Shown here piece by piece: positions 36,659-45,747 of a stretch of DNA of 64,000 nt. The stretch is from Erythrobacter sp. (GTDB taxonomy: Bacteria; Pseudomonadota; Alphaproteobacteria; Sphingomonadales; Sphingomonadaceae): the NCBI GenBank assembly GCA_019739335.1, contig CP073261.1, positions 2,222,001 to 2,286,000 on the forward strand, in the 5' to 3' direction. Position 1 is the first letter of the stretch. Each line of letters begins with the position of its first letter. The position numbers were made by a program, and so were the translations under genes. The notes beneath the pieces were generated by a model. That model was not told the origin of the DNA, did no database searches, and saw only the letters and a list, made by a program, of their open reading frames with translations.

Positions 36659-37620
36659 GGATAGAGTACCAGGGCCTTGACGAAGCCGGGCGGCTTGTCG
36701 CGGGTGGCATCGAGCGCCTCGCCGAGTTCTTCGAGCCGATAGATGTGGGTGTAGAGCGGCGCGGGATCGAGCCTGCCGCTGACCACTGCCTCTGCTGCCT
36801 CGCGCATCCCGCGCATCTGCACGGCGAGATCGCGCTCGTGGGCGTTGATCACGTCGACCCCCTTCCAGTTCCAGCCCTGCATGTCGACCTGTCGCGGGCC
36901 GTCCTGGTGATAGCCGGCGACGACGAGCCTGCCGCCGAACGCCACCAGTTCACCCGCCAGATCGAGCGGCCATTGCTTGCCAACGCATTCGATTACCCGT
37001 TCGCACATCGTGCCGTCTGTGAGTTGCTTCGTGGCATCGATGATGGCCTGGTGATCGTCCATCGGGATCACTTCTGCCGCGCCATAGTGCTTCGCCAGCT
37101 CAAGCGACTCCGGGCGGCGCGAGATCGCGATGACGCGCGCCCCGGCATCGCTGGCGAGCTGGGTAAGCACAGCCCCCAGAAAACCGATGCCGATGATGGC
37201 GACGTTTTGCCCCGGCGCGATATTGCTGCGGCGGAAAATGTTGAACGCGCAGCCAAGCGGTTCGCCGGGGAAGGGCTTGCCCTCCAGTTCTGGGGGCAGC
37301 TTGAGCAGCGCCTTGGCATCGGCAAGATCGAACTCGGCGTAGGCGCGGTAGCTCAGCGCTGCCACCCGATCACCCACCCTGACCTCGGAAACCCCCTTCC
37401 CCACGGCCTCCACCACGCCCCACCCTTCGTGCCCCAGATCGCCCGGCGGCAGGGGAAATTCGAGCCAATCGGGCCCAGCCCATGGGCCAAGGTTTGAAGC
37501 GCAGACGCCGCAGCCCTCCAGCCTAATCCGGACCTGCCCCTCGCCGGGTTCGGGCACGTGGATATCAGCCATTCGTACGCTCCCCGGGGCGATGACTTCC
37601 GCCGATTTCATCCGACCCAT
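36655..37620 (-). CDS. Zinc-type alcohol/polyol dehydrogenase (MDR family)
   Basis: 321 residues. GroES-like N-domain with the catalytic cysteine in EGCGVCASNLGPWAG and GHEGWGVVEAVGKGV; Rossmann domain with IIGIGFLGAVLTQLASDAG near 165. The four-cysteine structural zinc lobe usual in alcohol dehydrogenases is absent, which accounts for the short length. The enzyme probably oxidises a polyol or sugar alcohol with NAD(P). It starts 3 bases after the inositol phosphate synthase stop and overlaps the Gfo/Idh gene; the two dehydrogenases may act in series. Confidence 0.88.
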   Translation of the reverse strand: MGRMKSAEVIAPGSVRMADIHVPEPGEGQVRIRLEGCGVCASNLGPWAGPDWLEFPLPPGDLGHEGWGVVEAVGKGVSEVRVGDRVAALSYRAYAEFDLADAKALLKLPPELEGKPFPGEPLGCAFNIFRRSNIAPGQNVAIIGIGFLGAVLTQLASDAGARVIAISRRPESLELAKHYGAAEVIPMDDHQAIIDATKQLTDGTMCERVIECVGKQWPLDLAGELVAFGGRLVVAGYHQDGPRQVDMQGWNWKGVDVINAHERDLAVQMRGMREAAEAVVSGRLDPAPLYTHIYRLEELGEALDATRDKPPGFVKALVLYP

Positions 37621-37623
37621 CGT

Positions 37624-38730
37624 TCAATCCTGCCCGATGAACTGTTCGAGCGCAGCCCAGGCTTCGTCATCGGTGACCTGTTTCGGGGGGTGCTTGCAGA
37701 AATAGGAGGCGGCGGGATGGACCGGCCCTGCCAGCCCGCGATCGCGCGCCAGCTTCGCGCAGCGGATCATGTCGATCGCGACCCCAGCGGAATTCGGGCT
37801 GTCCTCCACCGAGAGCCGCAGTTCGAGGTTCATCGGCACGCCGCCGAACAATTGCCCTTCCATGCGGATGAACGCGACCTTGTTGTCGTTCTGCCAAGCG
37901 ACATAATCGGACGGGCCCACATGGATATGCTCGTCGACCAGCCTTGATGCCGCCACCGATTGCACAGCCTCGGTCTTGGACAGCTTTTTGGACGCGAGGC
38001 GGCTCCGTTCAAGCATGTTGAGGAAATCGGTATTGCCGCCGGTGTTGAGTTGATAGGTTCGTTCCAGCTTCACACCGCGCTTCCTGAACAGGTCGGTCAG
38101 CACGCGGTGCACGATCGTGGCACCGAGCTGCGATTTGATATCGTCTCCGATGATCGGCACCCCGGCCTTGCGGAAGCGCTCGGCCCAGTCGGCATCGCTG
38201 GCAATGAACACCGGGATGTTGTTGACGAAGGCGACCCCGGCTTCGAGCGCGCATTCGGCATAGAATTCGGTGGCCTGTTGTGATCCGACGGGAAGGTAAT
38301 TCACCAGCACGTCGGCTTCGCTTTCCAGCAGCACCTCGATCACTTCCTGCTTGTTCGGTTCTGTCTCCCCGGCGGGTTTGAAGGTTCGGGCTTCCGGGTA
38401 TCCGGCCATGTGCCCGGCGATCCCGTCGAGCGCGCGTCCCATGCGGACCGTGGTTCCCGTCGGCTCGACCCTTTCACAAAAGACCTGCGTGCAATTGGGC
38501 GGCGCGAAGATCGCTTCTGCCACGTCGCGGCCGACCTTGCGCTCGTCGACATCCCAGGCTGCCACCACGTGAATATCTTCCGGACGGTAGCCAGCCACTT
38601 CGGCGTGCATCAGGCCGGTCAGGTCGTTGGCGCCGCCGCGATAATGCGCGAGACCTTGCACCAGCGAACTGGCGCAATTGCCGACGCCGACCAGCGCCAG
38701 CCGGATGCCGCGGGAATCAGGGGACAACAT
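37624..38730 (-). CDS. ino1: myo-Inositol-1-phosphate synthase
   Basis: 368 residues from ATG at 38730 (MLSPDSRGIRLALVGVGNCA); the frame is open to 38904 but that part is antisense of the neighbour. Length and motifs match the short bacterial/archaeal type: VGVGNCASSLVQGL NAD-binding loop, VLVNYLPVGSQQATEFYAEC, GDDIKSQLGATIVHRVL and NTGGNTDFLNMLER, with the active-site lysine region KSQLGAT. It converts glucose-6-phosphate to inositol-1-phosphate using NAD. One base separates it from the upstream glycosidase-like gene. In bacteria it usually feeds phosphatidylinositol, mycothiol or inositol glycosides. Confidence 0.94.
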   Translation of the reverse strand: MLSPDSRGIRLALVGVGNCASSLVQGLAHYRGGANDLTGLMHAEVAGYRPEDIHVVAAWDVDERKVGRDVAEAIFAPPNCTQVFCERVEPTGTTVRMGRALDGIAGHMAGYPEARTFKPAGETEPNKQEVIEVLLESEADVLVNYLPVGSQQATEFYAECALEAGVAFVNNIPVFIASDADWAERFRKAGVPIIGDDIKSQLGATIVHRVLTDLFRKRGVKLERTYQLNTGGNTDFLNMLERSRLASKKLSKTEAVQSVAASRLVDEHIHVGPSDYVAWQNDNKVAFIRMEGQLFGGVPMNLELRLSVEDSPNSAGVAIDMIRCAKLARDRGLAGPVHPAASYFCKHPPKQVTDDEAWAALEQFIGQD

Positions 38731-38731
38731 T

Positions 38732-39667
38732 TCAGGACCTCCCCGCGCGCAGATCACTCGCACGCTTGATGTTTTCTGCAGGGGCGTACCGTTCAACCAT
38801 CCAGGCGCAGAAGTCGGCAAACTGCTGCGGGTCTTTGGCGCAAGAGGTGTGGTGGGCCTCCACGCCGAGATGCTCCGGAGTGAAGCAGAAGGTGACCAGC
38901 ACATCGAAGTCCGCCAGTGCTTCCATCTGCCGGTCGAACCAGTCGAGTGCTCCCGGCCGGAAACTGTCCGCCCATGAAAGTCCTGTGCGCAGCTTGGTCA
39001 CGCCGAGCTCCTTCATCCACCGGACCGCATCGCCGAGCCGGGGATCGTGGAAATGGAACCACTGCATCAGACCCATGCGGTCGGCGTAGCGCCGATAGTG
39101 TTCCAGCGCCGGCTTGGGGGTGCCGTCCTCCCGGATCAGGCCCATGTAGAAGTGGCGGTAATAGCTCGAACCCTCCGCCTCGCGGTGGCGCGTTTCCGCA
39201 CCCCATTCCCGCGGCAGATCGAACAGCGAGTACCAATAGACCTCCGGCACCCGGTCGAGCAGCAGTTCGGCAGTCTTGTCGATGCCGAATACCTGCACTT
39301 CCTCTGCGCCGAAACTGCCCACCCCCACTTCGGTCGCCCAGATCGGCTTGTCCGGAACAACGGCTTCAATCTCGGCAATCTTTTCCGGCCAGGCGTGGAT
39401 CGGCCACAGGTTCCAGTCGAGCGGGAAGCCATGCACCGCCACCACGTCAACATGATCGAGCGCGCCCTGTTTACGCATCCGCGATACCCAATGCGGATCG
39501 ATCGGCGACATTCCGCCGAGCACTCGCGTCAACTGCGGGTTGATCTGCGAGATCGCGCTGCCCGCGCGATGCACGGTGTCCGCATAAATGGCCCAGTCGG
39601 GATCGAGTTCGGGGTTCCAGTGGCTCTTGTTGTTCGGTTCATTCCAGATCATCACGGAATTGATCAT
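38732..39667 (-). CDS. Glycosidase-fold protein with apparently circularly permuted (beta/alpha)8 barrel
   Basis: 311 residues. The ATG at 39667 overlaps the upstream stop (ATGA), so the start is secure, yet the protein opens MINSVMIWNEPNNKSHW: the strand-4 acid/base motif (Glu 10) of clan GH-A glycosidases such as GH39 or GH5. The nucleophile motif ATEVGVGSFG has Glu 113, about 100 residues later as usual, and YWYSLFD near 145 fits strand 8. Residues ~198-295 then read MQWFHFHDP, VTKLRTGLSWADSFRPGALD and FDVLVTFCFTPEHLG, which are the strand 1-3 segments normally found before the NEP motif. Both catalytic acids are kept. Substrate is unknown; the operon suggests a glycoside made by the same locus, or a transglycosylase role. 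Confidence 0.8.
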   Translation of the reverse strand: MINSVMIWNEPNNKSHWNPELDPDWAIYADTVHRAGSAISQINPQLTRVLGGMSPIDPHWVSRMRKQGALDHVDVVAVHGFPLDWNLWPIHAWPEKIAEIEAVVPDKPIWATEVGVGSFGAEEVQVFGIDKTAELLLDRVPEVYWYSLFDLPREWGAETRHREAEGSSYYRHFYMGLIREDGTPKPALEHYRRYADRMGLMQWFHFHDPRLGDAVRWMKELGVTKLRTGLSWADSFRPGALDWFDRQMEALADFDVLVTFCFTPEHLGVEAHHTSCAKDPQQFADFCAWMVERYAPAENIKRASDLRAGRS

Positions 39668-40503
39668 TGCGCGTCTCCCGCCTTGACTTGCGCGCGCGCG
39701 GGATAGACGGCAGCCGGCCCGTATTGCGCGTAGGGGACCTCGGTTACCCGGCAGAGGTAGACCTCCGGCTCAGGCTGCTGTTCGATGGTGAAGCCAGCCG
39801 CGCGGAGCATGGCCTGGCTGCAGGCCGCATTCGGTGCCCACCAATTTGTCCAGTCCTGCGCGAATTCGCGCTCGATGAAGTGGAGCTTCGGATAGGCCGG
39901 ATTGTCGAAGTAGTCGGGCGGCTGGGTTGTCCCGGGCTTGTGGAACGGGTGATCCTCGGGAACCTGCAACACTGCTTCGGTGCCCTGCTGCATCGTCTGG
40001 AACAGCATCAGGTCGCCGGCGACATGTTCGCGGATCAGGTCGAGCGCCAGCAGCGGGTGCCGCAGATGGTAGAGCACCCCCATAAACACGACGAGATCGA
40101 ACTTCTCCCCCAGACTACCGACGTCGTAAACCGACAAGTTGCGGTACTCGATCTCGGAAAATCCCAACGTGTCGGAAGCCAGCTGCGCCTGTTCGAGATA
40201 GCGATCGTCACTATCGATGCCGAGCACCCGGCTGGCGCCGCGCCGCTTCATTTCGATCGCGTAGAAGCCCGCATTGCAGCCGATGTCGAGCACTGACTTT
40301 CCGGTCAGGTCGGCAGGAATTGCGTCAGCGAAGCGGTCGAACTTGAAGGAGGGATAGTCGCCGAGGAAATGATCCGGCGCTGTGCGAATGCCATGTCCGA
40401 GATCGATATTCTGAAACCAGGGTTGCAGCTCCTCCACCTGCTTTCGCAGCTGAGATGCGCCGGCGTCTTTCACGATCCGCGCTGCTGATCCTGACCTGCT
40501 CAT
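39664..40503 (-). CDS. SAM-dependent methyltransferase (resembles the Rta_06860/TIGR04290 family)
   Basis: 279 residues. The class I motif is VLDIGCNAGFYAIEMKRRGA with LGIDSDDRYLEQAQLA; LVVFMGVLYHLRHPLLALD is motif post-II. The preceding QVEELQPWFQNIDLGHGIRT and DHFLGDYPSFKFDRF also recall CmoB-like carboxymethyltransferases, but the gene context is sugar biosynthesis. It overlaps genes on both sides by 4 bases. It probably methylates a sugar or inositol hydroxyl. The family name is recalled from memory and should be taken as a lead. Confidence 0.85.
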   Translation of the reverse strand: MSRSGSAARIVKDAGASQLRKQVEELQPWFQNIDLGHGIRTAPDHFLGDYPSFKFDRFADAIPADLTGKSVLDIGCNAGFYAIEMKRRGASRVLGIDSDDRYLEQAQLASDTLGFSEIEYRNLSVYDVGSLGEKFDLVVFMGVLYHLRHPLLALDLIREHVAGDLMLFQTMQQGTEAVLQVPEDHPFHKPGTTQPPDYFDNPAYPKLHFIEREFAQDWTNWWAPNAACSQAMLRAAGFTIEQQPEPEVYLCRVTEVPYAQYGPAAVYPARAQVKAGDAQ

Positions 40504-41096
40504 GCCGTGTACTCGTTGAGCGAAAGCACGCGGCCGCCCCAGTCGCCGAGTTGCACGCGGCTCACTGACGCAGGTGCGATCTCGAAGCGAAGCACATAGT
40601 CGAGCGACAATCCCAGAATGCCGGCAATGGCAGCCCGGATGGTGTCACAGTGGCTGACGAAAGCGACTGTCGCGCCAGCAGCGGTTTCGGCGATTGCCCG
40701 CATAAAGTCAGTCATGCGCTGTTGAACCTCTGTCATTGTTTCTCCTCGCGGGGCGCGCGCTTGCGCGCGGTTGTTGTTCCAACGCTGCCAGTCCGGATCG
40801 CTGGCAAGTTGGTCGAAGTGCTTCCCCGTCCAGTCACCGAAATCGATCTCGTCGAGGGCGTCCGAAACCCTGGGCGCCATCCCGAGCGATGCGCCGATTG
40901 CCTGTGCTGTCTCACGTGCGCGGAGCACGGGACTGGTATGGATTGCAGCTACGCCCTCGGCTGACGACCAGCGCGCGAGGCGTTCTGCCTGCAGCAGCCC
41001 GGAAGAACTCAATCGGCCTCCGGGGGCTCGACCGGACAGGACCCGGCCAAGCTCTGCATGGGCGGCATGCCTGATCAGGAGGATGGTAACGGTCAT
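40500..41096 (-). CDS. Histidine phosphatase (phosphoglycerate-mutase-like) family protein
   Basis: 198 residues. The phosphohistidine motif is LLIRHAAHAELG (RHA in place of RHG) near residue 8; SSSGLLQAERLARWSS, HTSPVLRARETAQAIG, LDEIDFGDWTGKHFDQL and the second histidine in VAFVSHCDTIRAAIAG complete the fold. First gene of the minus operon. Since the locus makes inositol-1-phosphate but contains no inositol monophosphatase, this protein could remove that phosphate or one from a later intermediate; that is inference. Confidence 0.88.
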   Translation of the reverse strand: MTVTILLIRHAAHAELGRVLSGRAPGGRLSSSGLLQAERLARWSSAEGVAAIHTSPVLRARETAQAIGASLGMAPRVSDALDEIDFGDWTGKHFDQLASDPDWQRWNNNRAQARAPRGETMTEVQQRMTDFMRAIAETAAGATVAFVSHCDTIRAAIAGILGLSLDYVLRFEIAPASVSRVQLGDWGGRVLSLNEYTA

Positions 41097-41352
41097 GCGA
41101 AGCAGCGGTCCCGGGAAGGTAAGTAGAAGCTCTCTCCGGAATGCTCAACCAACAGATCAGGTTCCCGATTTAACTTAGGTTTATTCGATGATCTGGAACA
41201 AACAAGAAGAAGTTACATTTCGAGAATGGTCTTTAGATAGTCAAGGGGATGCAGTACTTAACATAAGTTATATTGTCGAATCTCGCATATAGAAAACCAG
41301 TTTTCATTCTCCCGTCAACCGGATCATTTGCCACTTCCGGAAAGGAAATCTT
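41097..41352. promoter_or_regulatory. AT-rich divergent promoter region of the sugar locus
   Basis: 256 bases between the divergent operons. From about 41160 to 41310 it is clearly AT-richer than its surroundings (for example TTCGATGATCTGGAACAAAC and TAACATAAGTTATATTGTCG), as expected for control regions. AACATAAGTTAT includes the imperfect dyad ATAAGTTAT. No known operator was recognised. The plus operon has AGGAAA before its TTG start. Confidence 0.45.
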
Positions 41353-42465
41353 TTGTCCGAACGCATTTTGATAACCGGCGGCGGCGGCTTTATCGGTAAA
41401 GCTGTCAGTCGCGAGCTGCTGCAGCGCGGCCACCAGGTTCGCGTCCTCGATAGTTTGATCGAACAGGTCCACGGTCGGAACGGCCAACCGAGCTTCGCGT
41501 CAGACGTGGAATTTATCCGTGCCGATGTGCGCGATGGAAATGCCGTCGCTGCTGCGCTGCGCGGGATCGACAGTGTCATCCACCTCGCCGCCGAAGTCGG
41601 CGTGGGGCAGTCGATGTATGAGGTGGAGCGATACACTTCCACCAACGATGTCGGCACAGCCGTCCTGTTCGAACGGCTGATCGATCACCCGGTGCGCCGG
41701 GTAGTCACTGCATCTTCGATGAGCATCTACGGTGAGGGACTTTATCGGAACGCCGACGGTGCGCTGGTGGAAGATGCATCTCGCAGCAGCCTGCGCGACG
41801 GACAGGCGAACTGGGAGCCGGTCGACCAGCAGGGCCGCCCTCTGGCGCCGGTCGCCACACCCGAATGGAAAAGACCAAACCTCGCTTCGATCTACGCGCT
41901 TAACAAGTATGTGCAGGAGCAGATCACCCACATCATGGGCGCTCCCTATGGTGTCGAAAGCGTCTGCCTGCGACTGTTCAATGTCTACGGGCCGGGACAG
42001 GCTCTCTCCAATCCCTACACCGGCGTGCTGGCGATCTTCGCATCACGACTGCTCAACGGCCAGTCTCCGATGATCTTCGAGGATGGTCAACAACGCCGTG
42101 ACTTCGTGCACGTGCGCGACGTGGCCCGCGCGTTTGCCGAAGCCCTTTTCCACCCCGATGCTGCCGGCGGCACCTTCAATATCGGATCAGGGCATGATCG
42201 CTCCATCGCGAGCGTAGCAAACGACCTCGCAATAGCGATGGGACGCGAAGGCATCGGAGCCGAGACCGTGGGTAAGGCGCGCACCGGAGACATAAGGCAC
42301 TGTTTTTGCGACACTACCCTGGCGCGCGAAGTGCTCGGCTTCGAGGCAAGTGAGGATTTCGAGGCGGGCCTTGCCGATCTCGCGCAATGGGTCGCCAAGC
42401 AAAAGGCGGAGGACCGCGTCAGCGAGGCGCGGAGCGAACTTGAACGCCGCGGACTTGTGGCATGA
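41353..42465 (+). CDS. NAD-dependent epimerase (dTDP-rhamnose 4-epimerase-like extended SDR)
   Basis: 370 residues, starting with TTG at 41353 preceded by AGGAAA; the protein begins MSERILITGGGGFIGKAV. Features are the GGxGxxG NAD site, HLAAEVGVGQSMYEVERYTS, VTASSMSIYGEGLY and catalytic Tyr/Lys in SIYALNKYVQEQ. VEDGQQRRDFVHVRDVARAF (observed as EDGQQRRDFVHVRDVARAF) is typical of nucleotide-sugar epimerases. The closest pattern I know is the dTDP-L-rhamnose 4-epimerase-like group, but substrate cannot be fixed from sequence. First of seven overlapping genes. Confidence 0.88.
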   Translation: MSERILITGGGGFIGKAVSRELLQRGHQVRVLDSLIEQVHGRNGQPSFASDVEFIRADVRDGNAVAAALRGIDSVIHLAAEVGVGQSMYEVERYTSTNDVGTAVLFERLIDHPVRRVVTASSMSIYGEGLYRNADGALVEDASRSSLRDGQANWEPVDQQGRPLAPVATPEWKRPNLASIYALNKYVQEQITHIMGAPYGVESVCLRLFNVYGPGQALSNPYTGVLAIFASRLLNGQSPMIFEDGQQRRDFVHVRDVARAFAEALFHPDAAGGTFNIGSGHDRSIASVANDLAIAMGREGIGAETVGKARTGDIRHCFCDTTLAREVLGFEASEDFEAGLADLAQWVAKQKAEDRVSEARSELERRGLVA

Positions 42466-43538
42466 GTGTCGGCGCGGAAAGCACCATACTGGTTACCGGT
42501 GGAGCTGGATTCGTTGGCTCCAACCTTGCCGACCGCCTGGCCGCGCGGGGTCATCGGGTGCGAGTACTCGATCACCTGGGCCGACCGGGGGTTGAAAGCA
42601 ATCTGGAATGGCTGTGCCATTCGCATGGCAGTCTGATCGAGCCGGTCATCGGCGATATCCGGGATCGCGCCACGGTCACCAAGGCAGCCCGGGGAATTGG
42701 AGCAGCTTTCCACTTCGCGGCGCAAGTGGCGGTGACGACCAGTATGGAAGACCCGCGCGAGGATTTTGCGGTGAACGTGGTGGGAACCTTCAACCTGCTG
42801 GATTCGCTTCGCCAGCAGAACAGTCATGCTGCTCTGATATTCGCATCAACGAACAAGGTTTACGGCAACCTTGCGGGAGTTCCGCTCTACCTGACGGATC
42901 GCGGGTATCGGGCATCCGACCCGAAGATTGCCGAACACGGGGTGCCAGAGGACCAGCCGCTGTGCTTCCACACCCCGTATGGCTGCTCGAAAGGTGCCGC
43001 CGACCAATATGTTCTCGACTACGGGCGCAGCTTCGGAATGCGCACGGCCGTGTTGCGGATGAGCTGCATTTATGGCGAGCGGCAATTGGGCACCGAAGAT
43101 CAGGGCTGGGTTGCGCATTTCCTGATCCGCGCGCTGGCCGGGGAGACAATCACGCTGTTCGGAGACGGAGAGCAGGTTCGCGATGTTTGCGACGTCCGCG
43201 ATACCTGCGATGCCTACCTTGCCATGCTCGACCGCATCGATGCGGTTCAGGGGCGCGCGTTCAACTGGGGGGGCGGCGCGGAAAATGCGATCAGCCTGCT
43301 CGGCCTGATCGAGGAAATCGCCCGGATTACCGGGCGCCGCCCTGCCATAGAGTTTGCCGATACCCGTCCGGGGGACCAGCGCTGGTTTGTCGCGGACACG
43401 CGCAAGATCGATCAGGCGCTTGGGCTGAAGCCGAGGACTCCGTGGCGAGATGGGGTTCGTAACCTTGCGGACTGGCTGCATCAGTCGCGCCGTGCAGCCG
43501 CACCGGCGCTCGCACCAAGTGCGAGGGCGAACGCATGA
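42462..43538 (+). CDS. NAD-dependent epimerase, CDP-paratose 2-epimerase-like
   Basis: 358 residues, overlapping the previous stop by ATGA. GGAGFVGSNLADRLAARGH is the NAD site. IFASTNKVYGNLAG, HTPYGCSKGAADQYVLDYGR (catalytic Tyr and Lys) and LRMSCIYGERQLGTEDQGWV are close to CDP-paratose/tyvelose 2-epimerases (RfbE), whose unusual C2 chemistry is at a non-activated carbon. The substrate here may differ, because no other CDP-sugar genes are present. Confidence 0.88.
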   Translation: MSVGAESTILVTGGAGFVGSNLADRLAARGHRVRVLDHLGRPGVESNLEWLCHSHGSLIEPVIGDIRDRATVTKAARGIGAAFHFAAQVAVTTSMEDPREDFAVNVVGTFNLLDSLRQQNSHAALIFASTNKVYGNLAGVPLYLTDRGYRASDPKIAEHGVPEDQPLCFHTPYGCSKGAADQYVLDYGRSFGMRTAVLRMSCIYGERQLGTEDQGWVAHFLIRALAGETITLFGDGEQVRDVCDVRDTCDAYLAMLDRIDAVQGRAFNWGGGAENAISLLGLIEEIARITGRRPAIEFADTRPGDQRWFVADTRKIDQALGLKPRTPWRDGVRNLADWLHQSRRAAAPALAPSARANA

Positions 43539-44638
43539 CCCTGTATCCCCTGCATGTCCTTATGACGACAGACGCGGTCGGCGGAGTATGGCAGTATTCA
43601 GTCACTCTTTCGCGCGAATTAGCGAACCGGGGCCATCGTATCACACTGGCCGTTTTGGGCCCGCCACCCGATCTTGCGCAGCGCGCGCAAGCGGAGGCCG
43701 TTCCCGGCCTTTCGCTTCGGGAGACAGGGCTTCCGCTGGATTGGCTGGCCGATGGTCCGGCGCAGGTGAAGCACTCAACCGGGGAACTGGCGGACCTCGC
43801 CCGGAGGATCGGTGCCGACCTGATCCATTGCAACAGTCCGGCCCTTTGCGCTGGCGCAAGGTTTCCGGTGCCGGTCATCGCAGTCGCTCACGGATGCATC
43901 GCCACCTGGTGGAAGGCTGCGCGTCGCGAACCGCTCGCACCCGAACTGCAATGGCACGCTGCGCTGATGCAGGAAGGCTTGAAGGCTGCCGACATGATCG
44001 TGGCACCTAGCGCCAGCTTCGCTCGCCAAGTCGCTCAGACATACGGTCTGCCGCGCTCACCCATGGTTGTTCACAACGGCCGCAACCCGCTCGGCTCCGA
44101 TGCTTCTGCCGGCCAGCTGAACGTCGCCCTGACTGTCGGGAGATTGTGGGACCCGGTGAAGAATGTCGCGGTCCTCGATCAGGCGGCGGCGCAGCTGGAC
44201 ATCGGCTTCCTTGCCGCGGGCGCTCTGGTCGGTCCGCACGGGGAAACCTGTGCTCCCGAAAACCTGCAGTGCCTTGGCTATCAGAGCGAGGCAGCAATCG
44301 ACCGGCTGCTCAGACTGCAACCGGTCTTCGTTTCTGCCGCAACATTCGAGCCGTTCGGGCTGGCAGTTCTGGAAGCAGCATCGGCAGGATGTGCGCTGGT
44401 GCTTTCCAACATCGATACCTTCCGCGAGCTGTGGGAAGGCGCTGCACTGTTCGTGGATAGTGGCGATGCCGAAGGGTTTGCCCGCCAAATCAACGCCCTC
44501 ATCGCGGATCCCTCGCGGCGCAAGGACTTGGGTGAAGCCGCCCGGAAGCGCAGCGCGAATTACTCCCCGGCGGCAACGGTCGAAGCGATGTGCGGCATTT
44601 ACCAGTCGCTGCTGGCTGCGCGGGAGGTGGCAGCATGA
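43535..44638 (+). CDS. GT4-family glycosyltransferase
   Basis: 367 residues, overlapping both neighbours by 4 bases. The N-domain starts MTLYPLHVLMTTDAVGGVWQ and contains IAVAHGCIATWWKAARREPL; the C-domain has ALTVGRLWDPVKNVAVLDQ, NLQCLGYQSEAAIDRLL and the sugar-nucleotide-binding SAATFEPFGLAVLEAASAGC (EX7E). It would transfer a sugar from a nucleotide donor to an unknown acceptor made by this locus. It is cytosolic and has no transmembrane helix. Confidence 0.9.
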   Translation: MTLYPLHVLMTTDAVGGVWQYSVTLSRELANRGHRITLAVLGPPPDLAQRAQAEAVPGLSLRETGLPLDWLADGPAQVKHSTGELADLARRIGADLIHCNSPALCAGARFPVPVIAVAHGCIATWWKAARREPLAPELQWHAALMQEGLKAADMIVAPSASFARQVAQTYGLPRSPMVVHNGRNPLGSDASAGQLNVALTVGRLWDPVKNVAVLDQAAAQLDIGFLAAGALVGPHGETCAPENLQCLGYQSEAAIDRLLRLQPVFVSAATFEPFGLAVLEAASAGCALVLSNIDTFRELWEGAALFVDSGDAEGFARQINALIADPSRRKDLGEAARKRSANYSPAATVEAMCGIYQSLLAAREVAA

Positions 44639-45747
44639 AGCTGGCCTATTTCACGCATTCGCTGGCCTCCTGCTGGAACCACGGCAATGCCCACTTCCTG
44701 CGCGGCGTGCTCGATGAACTCATTGTGCGGGGACATGAAGTTGCGGTCTTCGAACCGCAAGGCGCCTGGAGCCTGGCCAATCTGCTGCGCGATCATGGAT
44801 TACAAGGCCTTGCAGTCTGGCACGATCGCTATCCGAGGCTCAGTTCGACCGAATACCCGTCAGACGCCGATCTGGAGGAACTGATTGGCGATAGTGACCT
44901 GATCATCGTGCATGAGTGGAACGAGCCGAAGCTGATTGCTCGACTCGGACAATTGCGGAAACGCAGAGGGAACTTCCGCCTGCTGTTCCATGATACCCAT
45001 CACCGCGCGGTGAGCGCACCCGAGGACATGCAGGCTTTCGACCTATCCGGGTTCGACGGAGTGCTGGCTTTCGGCGAAGCACTGTCGGAGGTCTATCGCG
45101 GCTGGGGCTGGGGCAATCGCGTGTGGACCTGGCACGAAGCCGCCGATGTCCGCCGGTTCCATCCGCCCGCACAGGAAAGCGAGCGCGAAGGGCTGGTCTG
45201 GATCGGCAACTGGGGGGATGGCGAGCGCAGCGAGGAACTCGTCACTTTCCTGCTAGACCCCGCCCGGCAGGGTGGTCTTGATCTCGATATCTATGGCGTG
45301 CGCTATCCCGCGGAGGCGAAGGAGACCTTGGCGCGATACGGCGCCGAGTATCGCGGCTGGGCACCCAACGCCCTCGCGCCAGACATTTTCGCGAGGCACT
45401 TGGCCACGGTTCACGTACCGCGCCGCTACTATACGCAGGTGCTTCCCGGCATTCCGACCATCCGGGTCTTCGAAGCGCTTGCCTGCGGCTTACCCCTCGT
45501 GAGCGCGCCGTGGGACGATGCCGAAAGCCTGTTCCGAACAGGCGAGGATTATCTTGTTGCCCGCAGCGGCAAAGAGATGACGGAAATCCTACGCGCGCTG
45601 GCAGAAGATGCCGGATTGCGGGCCTCGCTCGCTGCCAGCGGTCGGGAGACCATCCTGCAACGGCACACCTGCGCGCAACGCGTGGACGAGTTGCTGGCGA
45701 TCGCCGCCTCGCTCGAAACTGAAACCAGCCTGAGGAAATCCGCATGA
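44635..45747 (+). CDS. CgeB-like glycosyltransferase, paralogue 1 of 3
   Basis: 370 residues from ATG at 44635, overlapping the previous gene by 4 bases. The N-terminus MKLAYFTHSLASCWNHGNAH, then FLRGVLDELIVRGHEVAVFE, matches the pattern of the next two genes. The C-domain has VPRRYYTQVLPGIPTIRVFE and ALACGLPLVSAPWDDAESLF, the donor-site region of CgeB/DUF3880-type GT-B enzymes. These transferases occur in spore-coat, maturation and glycan loci; donor and acceptor are unknown. Confidence 0.87.
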   Translation: MKLAYFTHSLASCWNHGNAHFLRGVLDELIVRGHEVAVFEPQGAWSLANLLRDHGLQGLAVWHDRYPRLSSTEYPSDADLEELIGDSDLIIVHEWNEPKLIARLGQLRKRRGNFRLLFHDTHHRAVSAPEDMQAFDLSGFDGVLAFGEALSEVYRGWGWGNRVWTWHEAADVRRFHPPAQESEREGLVWIGNWGDGERSEELVTFLLDPARQGGLDLDIYGVRYPAEAKETLARYGAEYRGWAPNALAPDIFARHLATVHVPRRYYTQVLPGIPTIRVFEALACGLPLVSAPWDDAESLFRTGEDYLVARSGKEMTEILRALAEDAGLRASLAASGRETILQRHTCAQRVDELLAIAASLETETSLRKSA

